Source: Rhododendron vialii
Taxonomy: Eukaryota > Streptophyta > Magnoliopsida > Ericales > Ericaceae
Assembly: GCF_030253575.1 (NCBI RefSeq)
Contig: NC_080561.1
Location: forward strand, 32,015,564 to 32,079,563
Length of the DNA: 64,000 bases
Direction of reading: 5' to 3'
Shown one piece after another: positions 52,705 to 63,524 of the stretch (its first letter is position 1; the number at the start of each line of letters is the position of its first letter). The position numbers were made by a program, and so were the translations under genes. The notes under the pieces were generated by a model. That model was given only the letters and a program-made list of their open reading frames with translations, was not told where the DNA came from and made no database searches.

Positions 52705-53592
52705 TTAAAATAGTTGGGACCTCGTTTGGATGGATGACTCGAAGATATGGCCCTGTGAAGCTTTTTCTGTAAAGTTGGTCGTGCTCAGAGATCCAATAGT
52801 AGGCTGCTTTGCTGCGTACACGGTAGGCCTCCTTTTGTCGGAGGGTAGTGTATCATCTTTGAGGAACGAGACGATTTCATCCATCCAACTAGGGCCGAGG
52901 GAAATGCCGAACACCTCTTCCGAGACTTCGAAGCTTGGCTGGTGGATCTCGCCAAGGCTGATGTGTTTGTATTCGGATGCTTTGCTTGCCGAGGCCAAAC
53001 TTGCAAGAGCATCGGCATGAGCGTTGTTCTCTCTGTTGATCTGTTCGATGTGGAATCCCTTGAACCCTCGGATTAGCTCAAGAGCCGTAGCCTGATACTT
53101 TATCATTCTTGGGTCTTGAGCTTCATAATCACTTATTACTTGATTGACGATCAGCTGAGAGTCACAGAAAACTTGTAGGTCTTCAACTTGTAAATTTGTC
53201 GCGACTCGGAGCCCAGCTAACAGAGCTTCATATTCGGCTTCGTTGTTCGTGGCTAGGAAGTTGATTGTGATAGCACTTTCATGAAGGACGCCACAAGGGT
53301 TTACAAGGACAACCCCTGCACCCGTGCCGTTGCTGTTTGATGCCCCATCAACGTGTAGCTTCCAAACGTCTCCACTGAATAAGTTCCACATTTTTCGAGC
53401 CTCTTGTTGTTCTAGCATTCCATAATTGGGCTTAACCAATGCTTCTTCGTCCGGGCTTCCGGGGGTGAATTCGGCAATGAAGTCTGCCAATACTTGGGCC
53501 TTGATTGCTATTCGAGGCTCAAAGTGGATATCAAAATTTGCTAATTCGACCGCCCACTGAGATACTCTACTTGATAGGTCGGCCTTCCTCAA
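52705..53592 (-). pseudogene. Element A second RNase H and start of integrase
   Basis: Starts with the end of the RT-linked RNase H (ADLSSRVSQWAVELANFDIH), then the Tat-specific RNase H with WKLHVDGASNSNGTGAG, NNEAEYEALLAGLRVA and CDSQLIVNQV. It then breaks up before the integrase finger. Confidence 0.85.
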
Positions 53593-53610
53593 GAGATTTT
53601 TAAGTGGAAA

Positions 53611-54057
53611 CTATGTGAGGACTATGATGGGGTGTTCCTGAAAATAAGGGAGTAATTTCCGAGCAGCTGTAACCAATGCTTGGAGAAGCTTCTCCAGTGG
53701 CAGATATCTGGTTTGTGCTGGGAGCAAGGTTTGGCTAGTAAAGTAGATTGGTTGGTCTTCAAGGCCTTCCCGTCGGATAAGTGCCGAGCTCACAGCATGT
53801 GGAGAGACAGCTAAGTAGAGATGGAGAGTTTCAAAAGCTTTTGGTTTGATGAGAAGCGGGGCCAAACATAGGTAAGATTTCAGCTCGGTTAGGGCTGCGT
53901 CGCAATCTTCCGTCCACTTAAAACTTTGTCGGCTTTGCTTTTTTAGAGTTTGGAAGAAAACGTGGCATTTATCTGACAAGCGGCTAATGAACCTGTTGAG
54001 GGCCGCTGCCATCCCTGTAAGCTTTTGAATTTCCCGAGGAGTTGATGGTGGTTTCAA
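53611..54057 (-). pseudogene. Element A RT thumb and RT-linked RNase H
   Basis: Same frame as the RT segment, separated only by a TAG at 54061. Contains REIQKLTGMAAALNRFISR and LYLAVSPHAVSSALIRREG. Ends at another TAG at 53611. Confidence 0.85.
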
Positions 54058-54060
54058 TTG

Positions 54061-54663
54061 CTAAATAGCTGAGATCTGGTTCGGATCTGCTTCGATTCCA
54101 CGCCGAGTGACAAGATAACCGAGAAACTTCCCGGAGCTAACTCTGAAGGCGCATTTGTCGGCATTTAGCCGTAACTTGTACTTCTTCAGAATTGCAAAGA
54201 CTTCGGCAAGGTGAGAGAGGTGGTTCTCGGCTTTGAGACTTTTGACTACCATATCGTCAATATAGGCTTCCATGATCTCTCTAATGAGCATACCGAACAA
54301 TAGGTATACCATTCTTTGAAATGTGGCCCCCGCGTTCTTAAGACCGAACGGCATAACCAAGTAGCAAAAGAGGCCCCTGGGGGTGATGAATGCCGTCTTC
54401 TCCATGTCGTCGGGGTCCATGGCTATCTGGTGGTAACCTCTGTAGGCATCCAAAAAACTTAGCCGAGCATGACCTGCTGTTGCATCTACTAGTTGATCTA
54501 TCTTTGGGAGGGGTAAACAGTCCTTCGGACAAGCATCATTCAAGTTGGTGTAGTCCACGCAGACCCTCCATTTTCCATTCTTCTTCTTTACCACCACGGG
54601 GTTTGCAAGCCAAGTGGGGTATTGCACTTCTTTGATGGCACCTGTCTCGAGGAGTTTACCCAC
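54061..54663 (-). pseudogene. Element A reverse transcriptase core
   Basis: Contains [47 protein letters not shown] and the catalytic YIDD in [11 protein letters not shown]. Protein-level similarity to element B is clear but the families differ. Confidence 0.9.
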
Positions 54664-54702
54664 TTCTTCGTTTACTGCTTCGGCATGAATTGTGGCCGAA
54701 CA

Positions 54703-55833
54703 TCAAGGCTTTTGAATCACCGGTTTTGCCGATTTTGAAACGTTGAGTGAGTGCTGGATGAGCTTCGGGTCGATGCCTGGCATATCGTACGGCGTCCAAG
54801 TAAAGACTTCAATGTTGCTTTTTAGGAACTGAAACGTTTCTTCACTCTCGGCTTTGGGCAGACCGGCGCCGAGCATGAAATACCGTGATGCATCCTCGTT
54901 GAGTGGGAATTTGATAAGATCTTCAATGGATTTTTCTTCAGGAAGAGATCCGACGTCCTCGAGAACCGGTTTGTCAGGGACTTCAACCCAATGTACTCGT
55001 TTGAAGCGTGATGTCTTTCCGATGGCCGAGACATAACATTGTCTAGCTTGTAATTGGTCTCCGAACAGATCTTGTTTGCCGTGAGCGCCGATGTACCTGA
55101 CCACCTGGTGGTAGGTTGAGGCGACGGCTTTTATTGGATGGAGCCAATTTTGGCCAAGGATTGCGTTGTATGGGCTTGGGGCGTCCACGACGACGAACTC
55201 CAAATTAGAAGCAACCGAGCCCGTAACAACGGGGAGGGTAATCCTATCGAGAGGCCAAACGAGAGTTCCACTAAATCCAATTAAGGGAACTTTCGCTGGG
55301 ACTAGGCATGACTCTGGGATTCCGAGCTCCTTGAAGAGGGATAAGTACATTACTTCGGCCGAGCTTCCTTGGTCTACAAGCACCTTTTTGACGGAGTGAG
55401 TCGAGATTTGCACCGTGACCACCAATGCGTCGCTATGGGGTGTTTGGATTCGTTGAAGATCTTGCTTGGTGAAAGAAATTGACCAGGGACGCTCAAGCGT
55501 CTTCATCCGTTTAGAAGCACGATTGACAAAAAAGATTTGGGTTGCCTTCTGAGCTTTGTCAAGCTCCAAACGAAGCTGTTTTGCTGCTTCCTTTGTGGTT
55601 GGTCCGTGGATAACGTTAATTACTCCTCCCGGACGGGGAATGGGATTTTGTCCACCGGCGTTCGGCTGTCTCCTCAGCGTTTTTGTCCAGTCAATATGAT
55701 CATCGAGAAGTCCCTGAGCCGCTAGATTTTCCAAAAGTGCTTTATATGGAGCGCAAGCCGTGGTGTAATGCCCGAGCTTGTTGTGGTACGAGCATCTCTT
55801 CCGACTGTTATTATTGCCTTCTTCCGTGTTCAA
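54703..55833 (-). pseudogene. Element A zinc-knuckle and protease segment
   Basis: Begins with a CSYHNKLGHYTTAC zinc-knuckle-like motif. The protease active site is VLVDQGSSAEVMY, with Gln in place of the Ser seen in B's VDSGS, so the D-S/T-G triad is altered (DQG). Ends at a TGA at 54703. Confidence 0.85.
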
Positions 55834-56064
55834 CTTGGGAGGGTTTGGCTAGACAAAGAACGGTTCCCTCTCTAACGTACGGAGGAGGAAATAAATTGGT
55901 TCTTTAAAAACGGTGGTTTCAGCTATATAGTCATGAGCTTTAGGACCCTTTTTGTCTGCCATCTTGACTGTGTTGACCTGCTTCTTCGGCTGGACTGCGA
56001 CCACAGGCTTTGGGGGTGCGATTTGGGGCGTGGGGATATGAAGGCTTTGAGGTGCGGTTGAGTT

Positions 56065-56742
56065 TTATCCTCCTTGGAGTTCTCGTTCGGCGAGGAACTC
56101 TTCGTAGGAACAGAACTGTTCAACCGTCCTCTTTAGCTCGTTCATTCCATGAGGCGCCTGTATTGCCAGCTCATCTAAGATCTTGCTTCCAGTTTCCAAC
56201 CCATTTTTGAAGTTCCTTGCAGCCCAGTATTGATCAACACCGGGTATTTCATTAAACAATTGCCAATAACGTTCGGCATACTTCCGAAGTGTTTCGCCGG
56301 GCCTCTTCCTCATTTGTGCCAGGGCATCTTCTTCCTTGGCTTGCTTGTTGCTAGTGATGAACCGACAGTAAAAAGCCCTTTCAAGCTCTTTAAAACTATG
56401 GATTGATCCTGCCTCTAATTGGTTAAACCAAAGCAGGCCGAGGCGCCCAAGACTCGAGGGAAATGCTTTGCACATGATGGCGTCGTCATCGGTGATGCAT
56501 GAGATGGTGCTTCTGTAGCTGATGAGATGGGTATATGCTTCGGTTGTGCTAGGGTCAAACTTCTGAAACTTCGGGAGGTGGAGCCCTGGCTTCGGCAAGG
56601 TGGCTTGGATCTTAGCGGAGAAGGGTGATTCCGTCAGCTTTTTCAATTGATACTCGTGAGTTGGCCGAGGGGGAAGTCCTTCCCGAGCGTTCTGAGGTTT
56701 CTTCGATGCTCGGTATTCCTGTTCCGTTTGTTTTTCTTCCAA
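56065..56742 (-). pseudogene. Element A gag domain segment
   Basis: Retrotransposon gag domain: CKAFPSSLGRLGLLWFNQLE, ERAFYCRFITS and MRKRPGETLRKYAERYWQLF. Stops at a TAA at 56065. In frame with the segments on both sides. Confidence 0.88.
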
Positions 56743-56976
56743 TAAATCATGCTGACGTTGGGATCCCCTCTCTCTCTTCTCTATGGGGACCCTTTTATGG
56801 TCCTTTTCTGGAAGATTTTCAGTATGATAGACCCTTCGTTGGCTAGGACGATCGTCCTGCCGAACGACGACACTTACACTCCTCTCACAGTGAAGTTTTC
56901 GAGCACTTTTCGAGTTTGTTGTTCGCCGATCATAGGCTTTTTCCCAAGGGACTTCATTATGTTCAATGTGGTAGCT

Positions 56977-57642
56977 CTAAGGACCTTTCCCGTTTTTTCG
57001 CGACGTTCGGCTTCTTCGCCGTTCGGATTCATACAGGATAAGAGCCTGATCGTTGTCTTGAAATTCCACGGTATCATAACTTTGGGAGCCCTGAGAATAT
57101 TCGTCTCCAGCCGACGAACTTGAGAAAACAGTATGTGGACTTCCTTCTCGTCGCCCTTCTCTTCCTCTAAGTCCCGCACCACTACCGAAACGTTGATGAA
57201 CCGGGGAGAGTTGCTGCCTAAGGCGAGCGCTATCCCTGGCTCGGTGCTTTGTCAATGGTGGGTCCAAGCGATCATGAACTGAGATTCTATGTGGCCGTAC
57301 ATCACCAACCAGGGGAGGATGAGGCGGCAGGTTTCCTTTCCGACGACGTCCCTTAGAGCCGGAATGGGATGCCGTCGGACATTCGTTGGCCTTAATCTTC
57401 GCGATTTCCATTTTGAGAATGGCAACATCAGCGTTGGTTTGTTCTTGCTGCTGTTCTAGCATCTGTACGTATGCTAGAGCGTCTTCGCTTAATCCTACTG
57501 GACGTTGGATGGAGGCGCTCACGCCTGGAGGAGTAAATCCAGGAGGGTGAGATGGGGAGGCAGCGTTGATACCGGTTTCAGAGGTAATGTGCAAAGAGGA
57601 ACTGAGGGGTTGAAAAAGAGGAGGTGGAGGTGCTCCGCCCAT
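56977..57642 (-). pseudogene. Element A gag N-terminal segment
   Basis: Starts MGGAPPPPLFQPLSSSLH, Pro-rich then basic and Ser-rich. A TAG at 56977 ends it. This is the probable polyprotein start, 120 bp inside the 5' LTR. Confidence 0.75.
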
Positions 57643-57742
57643 TGTTTAGGAGGAGGTTGGTAGAGATCTAGAGGAGTGAAGTTTTAGGGATAGAAGATGT
57701 GGTCGACGCGGAGGAGCCGCCGTGGATCTGAAAAACAATGAT

Positions 57743-57762
57743 TCACGTCAGGTTCACCAAAT
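57743..57762 (-). other. Element A primer-binding site region
   Basis: Minus strand directly after the LTR end reads ATTTGGTGAACCTGACGTGA. The position fits a primer-binding site; I have not matched it to a tRNA. Confidence 0.5.
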
Positions 57763-57839
57763 TGTGGGGGCTCCGTTCCGAGTGGTTCTTGCTTTCTAAA
57801 TATGGGTTCGTGATCCTCCTTTAGTTCCTCCCTCTAAAT
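57763..57839 (-). repeat. Duplicated terminus of element A 5' LTR
   Basis: The last 77 bp of the LTR (minus orientation) occur twice in tandem, at 57763-57839 and 57840-57916, each starting TGTGGGGGCTCCGTTCC on the plus strand. Confidence 0.9.
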
Positions 57840-58465
57840 TGTGGGGGCTCCGTTCCGTGTGGTTCTTGCTTTCTAAATATGGGTTCGTGATCCTCCCTTA
57901 GTTCCTCCCTCTGCCCTGCAAAACAAAGCACGACTAAAGACCACACCGGAGGTCTTCCGGGATGGCCCTCCGGTGCAAGAGTCAGTTTTCTTGCAGAGAG
58001 AAGTTAGGATCAAGAGCTAGGGTTTTCTTTGTGCATACCTTTTCCAAGCAGGCATAATGGGATATTTATAGGGAATCTCTTAGCTTGGTCTCCAAGATTG
58101 CACCAACGCTCGACACGCGTCGGCTGATGTCACTCTTACGTCACGTTTTAGGGTTTTGCAACCATTTTTCAGGATGAGCTGGCACCTTCACGTGCCCCCA
58201 TCATTATCCTCATAACCGTTTGGATGACGTCAAGACCATCATCACTGCCATGGCTACTGTTCTAACGCAGACGGGCTGGATCGTCGGCCATGCGGGTGCT
58301 GGGACTGGAGCGTTTAAGGAAGTAGTAATTAACGGGACCCTCGGCTACGGGGACCCTCGGCTACGGTTGCTGTTCTGAACGTTGAGAGAAAGATGACTTG
58401 GAGTTGAAAAGGGATACTGGATCACGTTCGGAAATAGCTCGAGCCATTTTGCTCGGCCTGCTACA
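57840..58465 (-). repeat. Element A 5' LTR
   Basis: 626 bp. It lacks about 68 bp present in the other LTR (between CGTCGGCCA and TGCGGGTGCTGGG). TATA box on the minus strand at 58061-58071. Confidence 0.92.
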
Positions 58466-59244
58466 GCTATCACAGTGGTAGAGTCGGGACTTTGAATCCG
58501 GGAGCCGGCTTTATAGATATATATATTTTATCGGATCATATATTCATAAGATTTTTACTTTCCAATAGATTATATTTATACATTGAAACGATTTTAGTCT
58601 AATGCAGTTAAAGTAGACCAATCATTTTTTTTCCTTAGATTACTTCAACATAGCTCCGGCTATCCTGAGATTTTTGTAAAACAAAGACCTTCTCATCCAG
58701 TTTTTAAATAACAGTAGTGACTCTCTTGTCACACATGACAAACACGGAACTCACACTTAATGATGTCATACAAATTTCAAATAATGGAGTTATTTCATAC
58801 CTCTGGAACATCACGTTGCAGTGTCCCAAATTATTCTCTAAAACATATTTATATGAGCTTCACACATTTTGTGATAGAGAGTTTGAAACCATACAAAGGA
58901 GATGAACAATGAAAATGAGGAAAGGAGATGGAGGGGGAGATTGAAATTTCCAAAGCTAGAGGTAGATTGAGAAATTTAATTAAGTTGTTTGTAACGACAA
59001 GGGGTGTCATATTGGAGATAAAATTATCCTCTTAATCCATGTCAAGGAAGAGATTTTCATGACTGTGATACTTATCCAAGTCACATGATGCGCATGTATA
59101 AGAATGAGAGCGATGCACGAGTAAAAAATGTATTTCAAAAACATCTCAAATTAATAGTATTAAAATTCATGAAATCGAAGATTAAAAAGAAGAGTGCAGG
59201 ACGAGAAGTAAAATTGAGAATGAGATGCTAGTACAAGTGAAATT
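58466..59244. other. Intergenic; tRNA-like fragment at its left edge
   Basis: The sequence where element A inserted reads GCTATCACAGTGGTAGAGTC then TTTGAATCCGGGAGCC, resembling the A and B boxes of a tRNA-derived SINE. The rest is AT-rich with no gene seen. Confidence 0.35.
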
Positions 59245-59583
59245 AGGGGTGTGCACGGGTTGGACGGGTCGGGTTCGGCCCCGAACCCGATTGGTCGGTT
59301 ATCGAATTTTTGGGACCCGAACCCGAACCGAAGGAGGGGGGATACCCGTCCGCTTAAACGATTTTTTTGGTCGGGTCCGACCAAAAACCGAAGTAAACTA
59401 TATGAATTCGTGCCTTTTGGTCGGGTTTGGTCGGGTCGGGTAAGAAAAAACAGCACTCCGAGCTCCGAATCGAAAACTGAATTTTTTTGGAAAAGTGTAC
59501 CCGTACCCGACCGAACCATATGTTCGGCCCCACCCGAAACCCTTCGGGTCGGGCCGTCGGGGCTCGGGTTTTTTCACACCCCT
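59245..59583. mobile_element. GC-rich MITE with AGGGGTGTG ends
   Basis: Ends AGGGGTGTGCACGGG and CACACCCCT are inverted. Flanks AAGTGAAATT (59235-59244) and AAGTGAATTT (59584-59593) form an imperfect 8-10 bp target duplication. The interior is made of CGGGTCGGGT and complementary CCCGACCCGAAC blocks. hAT- or MULE-derived by target size. Confidence 0.75.
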
Positions 59584-59619
59584 AAGTGAATTTGAGAATT
59601 ACTAGATGGGTACTAGGAC

Positions 59620-59810
59620 TTGTTTGGAGCTTCCCGTGTGGGACTGTTGATATGAAAGCAGCTTAGTATTGTCTGCCACTGCTTTGCGAAAGACTTTCTA
59701 TTGTGAAAGACTTTCTTTTGCGAAAGACGTTCCTTAAAGTTGCAACTTGCAAGGGGACGACCACTTGCTGATCAAAAAAAAAAAAAGGGGACGACCACTG
59801 GCTCCATTTC
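59620..59810 (+). repeat. Dispersed repeat, also at 33.2 and 34.4 kb
   Basis: GGGACTGTTGATATGAA and TTGTCTGCCACTGC match GGGACAGTTGATATGAA (33228) and TTGTCGGCCACTGCC (34463). AAGGGGACGACCACT occurs at 59751, 59785 and 60472. Confidence 0.6.
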
Positions 59811-59813
59811 TTA

Positions 59814-60048
59814 GCCCGTTTCAGAAAGAAAAATAAGTCTTTATTTTTTAAGAAGATAATTTCAAGTTTAAAAATTATGTGCTTACGTAAATAATTTTTT
59901 TATCAATATTAATCTTATTTGATAGATCTCATTCAGATCTTTTATACGGTACAAAAAAATTAAAAAATTATTTTTTATTTATATTATTTTTAAATTTAAA
60001 AATATGAAATAAGTACTTATTTTTTAAAAAAGTGGTTTACAATGGGGC
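59814..60048. mobile_element. Tourist-like MITE, copy 2
   Basis: Same family as 32924-33162, flanked by TTA on both sides (59811-59813 and 60049-60051). The terminal repeats have decayed (GCCCGTTTC versus GGGGC). Confidence 0.7.
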
Positions 60049-60600
60049 TTAGTCGTTTCGGTATTGAGGGAAAAGACATTAATTGATAAGGTGCAAAGGA
60101 AAAAAAAAGGGGGAGAGAGAGAGAGAGGGGGGAAGGGGGTCATGATGTTTTGCAAGTTGCAATAATGCAAATACTATTACATGGACCTCGATCTCCAACA
60201 TGTCACGTGCTACGTACTCCGGGCCTTTTGAATAATTTTCGTTGCAAACACTTTCTTTTGTGAGAGTAATTATTCAGTAATCCTAGAGTACTGTCACGTG
60301 ATACTTCGAATCATTTTATAATTACATATTTTTTCAGGGTTCACATACTTAGTGATATATCTTACAGAAATGTGTGATTGTAAAGTGAAAGAAAGTACCA
60401 CATGACGGTACTCCAGAGTATTGTATAATTTCACCTTTTGTGAACGACTTTTATCCAAAGTAGCAACTTGCAAGGGGACGACCACTCCATTTCTTGGTCT
60501 ACCATCAGGTGTAGTCATTTCCATGTTGTGGAAAAAACATCTATATTATAAAACAGAATGGTTTTCTTGAAAAATGTCTAGGTATATATACAAATAAAGT
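60049..60600. other. Intergenic with short (GA)n run
   Basis: GAGAGAGAG tract near 60110-60128 and part of the AAGGGGACGACCACT repeat at 60472. No gene seen. Confidence 0.5.
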
Positions 60601-60749
60601 AGCATCTATAGCCGTTTGATCGTAATTTCTGATAAGGTTATAGCCGTCGGATTGAATGAATACTTCCTATTACATCCACCTACACTAATGTTAAAAAAGA
60701 AGTTACACGTTTCCCTCCTAGAGAAATATACACCCCTTCATTTTTCAAT

Positions 60750-61831
60750 TGATTTCTCTAAAGTTGATTTCCTTACCTTCAATTCAATATTTGTTTTTAA
60801 GGATGGATTCTTTGCCCTAATTTGGGCTGAGATCTCCAAGAGAGGATTCTTTTTAGACTTCTGCTCCTTTCTTTTCAATTGTAATTTTAATTCTTGAGTT
60901 TCAGCCTTTATTTCTGAAAGAGTCTGATCAAGATTAATTCATTTCCACCATCTATATTGGAAAGTCCTTCGTAGAACTGGAAGTCCAAACTTATTACTTC
61001 CAAATTGAACATCCCATTTCCAAATCCATGGAATGCCAAAAGTCATTATTATAAAAAGGAATGATTTTCCTTTGGAAGTATTGGTCCCCTGCAATTAAGG
61101 ATGATGATTGGTAAAGAATTCCAGCTCCTTTTGCACTTCGGGTATAAGATAATCTGATCGAGGGCCAAATTTAGACCACCACATATAAAATCAATTTGGC
61201 AATTCATGTTGTCCATCAAGATTTGGACAAATTTTTAGAAACCATGAGTGTTTCCTCCGCTGATTTTGGTAGTAGAATGCCTTGTCCAAGCCTCAATGTT
61301 ATCCCAGTAATTATAGTGAACTGGAATTCCATTTTTTGCTTTTATTAACGAAGTTTTAGATTTTTGTGGGTGTATTCCCCATTTGTGAATTGGTATGACC
61401 ATCTTAATTATAGTCTTGCTATAGCTTATTGGACTTTTTTGTCCAATCTTGCAGTCATAAGTGTGGTGGAAGTCCACCGATCCAGATTCTGAGAGCATTA
61501 CCTCATAGATATATCTATATTTTTCTTCTGGAGCTGGATAACTCATTGTATCCAAATAGCGGGACTTTATTTCCCACGGTTCATTCTTAAATTGTTCATC
61601 CTAAGATTCCAAGATCATAAATGTTTCCGTGGTTTCCAGTGATCTGAAAACCTCTTCAAATTGCACCACCTCCTTAATTGAGAGTGATGTTGATGCTGAT
61701 GTAGCATCATGTAGTGAGGGAAATTGGAGTTTATGAGCCTTCAAATAGGCTTCAATATCAGCGTGAGTGACCTTGGATTTCCCTCGGCCACGAGAGATAT
61801 TTCCACGTCCTAGATCTGGAGGTCGATTCAT
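60750..61831 (-). pseudogene. Endogenous caulimovirid, downstream ORF region
   Basis: Minus-strand frames with stops and shifts: a basic N-terminal part (GRGNISRGRGKSKVTHAD), a middle part with YRYIYEVMLSESGSVDFHH and an ALA-poor WGIHPQKSKTS segment, then a Lys/Glu-rich coiled-coil-like stretch near 60800-60920. Lying just 3' of the RT-RNase H region, it probably corresponds to the second ORF of florendovirus-like elements, whose role is not known. Degraded and noncoding today. Confidence 0.5.
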
Positions 61832-62285
61832 TCTGCAAAATTAAGCACCAGCCAAAACATTCAGTTTATTCTGAAGACGTCCAATTGATAACTGGAGTAA
61901 TTCAATTTCCTAGTCTTGATCATCATCCGATCCGTTTCCTGATAGTGACGAAGCATTACTTCTCTGGCATGAATCCATCTGATTAAGTGACACCTATTAT
62001 GTGCTCTTTTGAGAATAGTCATCTTAAAATCCGTTTGGAAAACATTTCGTTGTAATTTCAACTAGTGTTGAAAAATAATTCGATTTTGAGCAAAATTGTT
62101 GTTCTCCATTAGGCAGCCAAAAGATTTAACTGCTGTTGTCTTTGTGCTATTTTGTATTGGTAAATAGCCAAATTAACCCTGTATGAATTTCTGGGCATAT
62201 TATGTCTCCTACTATTTAGATCTTTAATACAATCTTCCCAATAACGTATTTCGGAAAGGATTTCTAATCGTCCAATTAATAACAT

Positions 62286-63524
62286 TTAGCCCTGCAAAAA
62301 TTCACGAGTGAGGAAATCAGGGAGAGAATTATTTTCTTCTTTAATGTATTCTATATCAAAATCAAAGGCAGAAAATTCAGACTGCCAACGAGCAAAAATC
62401 TGCTTTGAGGCAAGATTTTTAATATCTTGTTTTAAAACCTGCTTTGTAGCACTACAATCAACTCTCAACAAAAATTATTGATTTAATAAATCATCTTGGA
62501 ATTTATTTATGCATTTAACAATAGAAAGAATTTCTTTCTTTATAGTGCTATAATTAGCTTGGGCATTTTTGAAAAGTCCAGAAGTAAACCTTACCAATTC
62601 TTCCTTGCCAGAATTTGGATTATGCTGTTTTAGGATGCCACCATATCCAATATTGGATGCATCTGTTTCTACAATTTTCTTCCTTTCTGGATTAGCAATA
62701 GCCAAACATGGTAGTTGGTTAGCTTTCAATTTAATTTTTTGGACAGCTCTTGTATGGTTTTCTGTTTAAGGAGGAGGATTCTTCTTAAGTCTTTCATATA
62801 AGAGAGCTGAATCTTGGGCCAACTCCTTATAGTAGTCTCCTATATAATTGAGACTTCCAAGAAATCTTTGTAATTGGGATTTTTCCTTAATTTCATTTGA
62901 AAATTTAGAAGCAAATTCTATGCTTCTATCAATTGGAATAATTTTCCCTTGGTGAATATTATGCCCTAAAAATCGGACCCTAGTTTGGAACAATTTCATT
63001 TTAGGTGCAGACACCACCAAACCATTTTTTTAATAACATTTTTAAAAATCCTAAGATGTTTTATATGTTGATCGATGTTTTGTGAAAAAATTAAAACATC
63101 ATCAATATAACAAATTACAAATTCTGCATAAGGATAAAAAATATCATTCATAATATTCTGAAATTCTGAAGATGCATTCTTCAGTCCAAATGGCATTACA
63201 TTCCATTCGTAATGCCCGAATGGGACAGTCTGTCCAATGAATCTGCCAATATCCAGATTTTAGATCAAATTTAGAAAAAACAATTGCCTTATTCAGTCTG
63301 TCCAATGAATCTTTTTTATTGGGGATAGGGTATCTTATCCACATTAATACTTCATTAAGAGGTTTATAATTTATGACTAATCTAGATACACCTCTTTCTT
63401 TTTCAGCATTCTTATTGACATAGAAAGCTGTGCAACTCCAAGGAGAGTAACTTTTTCGAATTAATTGTTTTTTAAGTAAATTGTCAATTTCATTTTGACA
63501 CATTTTTAAATATTCTTGTTTCAT
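62286..63524 (-). pseudogene. Endogenous caulimovirid (florendovirus-like) reverse transcriptase and RNase H, decayed
   Basis: Minus strand. 63524-63144 holds the RT start (SYSPWSCTAFYVNKN, FSKFDLKSGYWQIHW). 63196-62996 holds [13 protein letters not shown] and the catalytic YIDDVLIF. 63020-62766 holds the thumb (VRFLGHNIHQGKI, LQRFLGSLNYIGDYY). 62729-62475 and 62471-62286 hold RNase H (IVETDASNIGYGG, then FARWQSEFSAFDFDIEYIKE). Pieces are in different frames, with frameshifts near 63150-63200 and 63010 and a stop near 62475. The pattern is that of plant pararetroviruses integrated in host genomes, not Ty3/Gypsy: no integrase follows. Confidence 0.8.

Larger units (their letters stand above)
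36184..58465 (-). mobile_element. Element A: Tat-type Ty3/Gypsy retrotransposon, degenerate, split by element B
   Basis: LTRs at 36184-36877 (3' end of the element) and 57840-58465 (5' end) start TGTAGCAGG and end CCCCCACA in the minus orientation. Target duplication GCTAT at 36179-36183 and 58466-58470. Internal domains on the minus strand run gag, protease, reverse transcriptase, RNase H, second RNase H and integrase. An antisense ORF lies on the plus strand near the 3' LTR. The extra RNase H, the absence of a chromodomain and the antisense ORF point to the Tat lineage. Without B the element is about 11.5 kb. By eye the LTRs differ at about a dozen positions plus a 68-bp length difference. 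The coding region is broken, so it cannot move by itself. Confidence 0.93.

Noticed and set aside
36184-58465. One single giant retrotransposon with both gag-pol copies
   Set aside because: Two LTR types, two target duplications and opposite orientations prove two nested elements.
58466-58520. True tRNA gene
   Set aside because: Only A- and B-box-like strings are visible; I could not form acceptor or anticodon stems.
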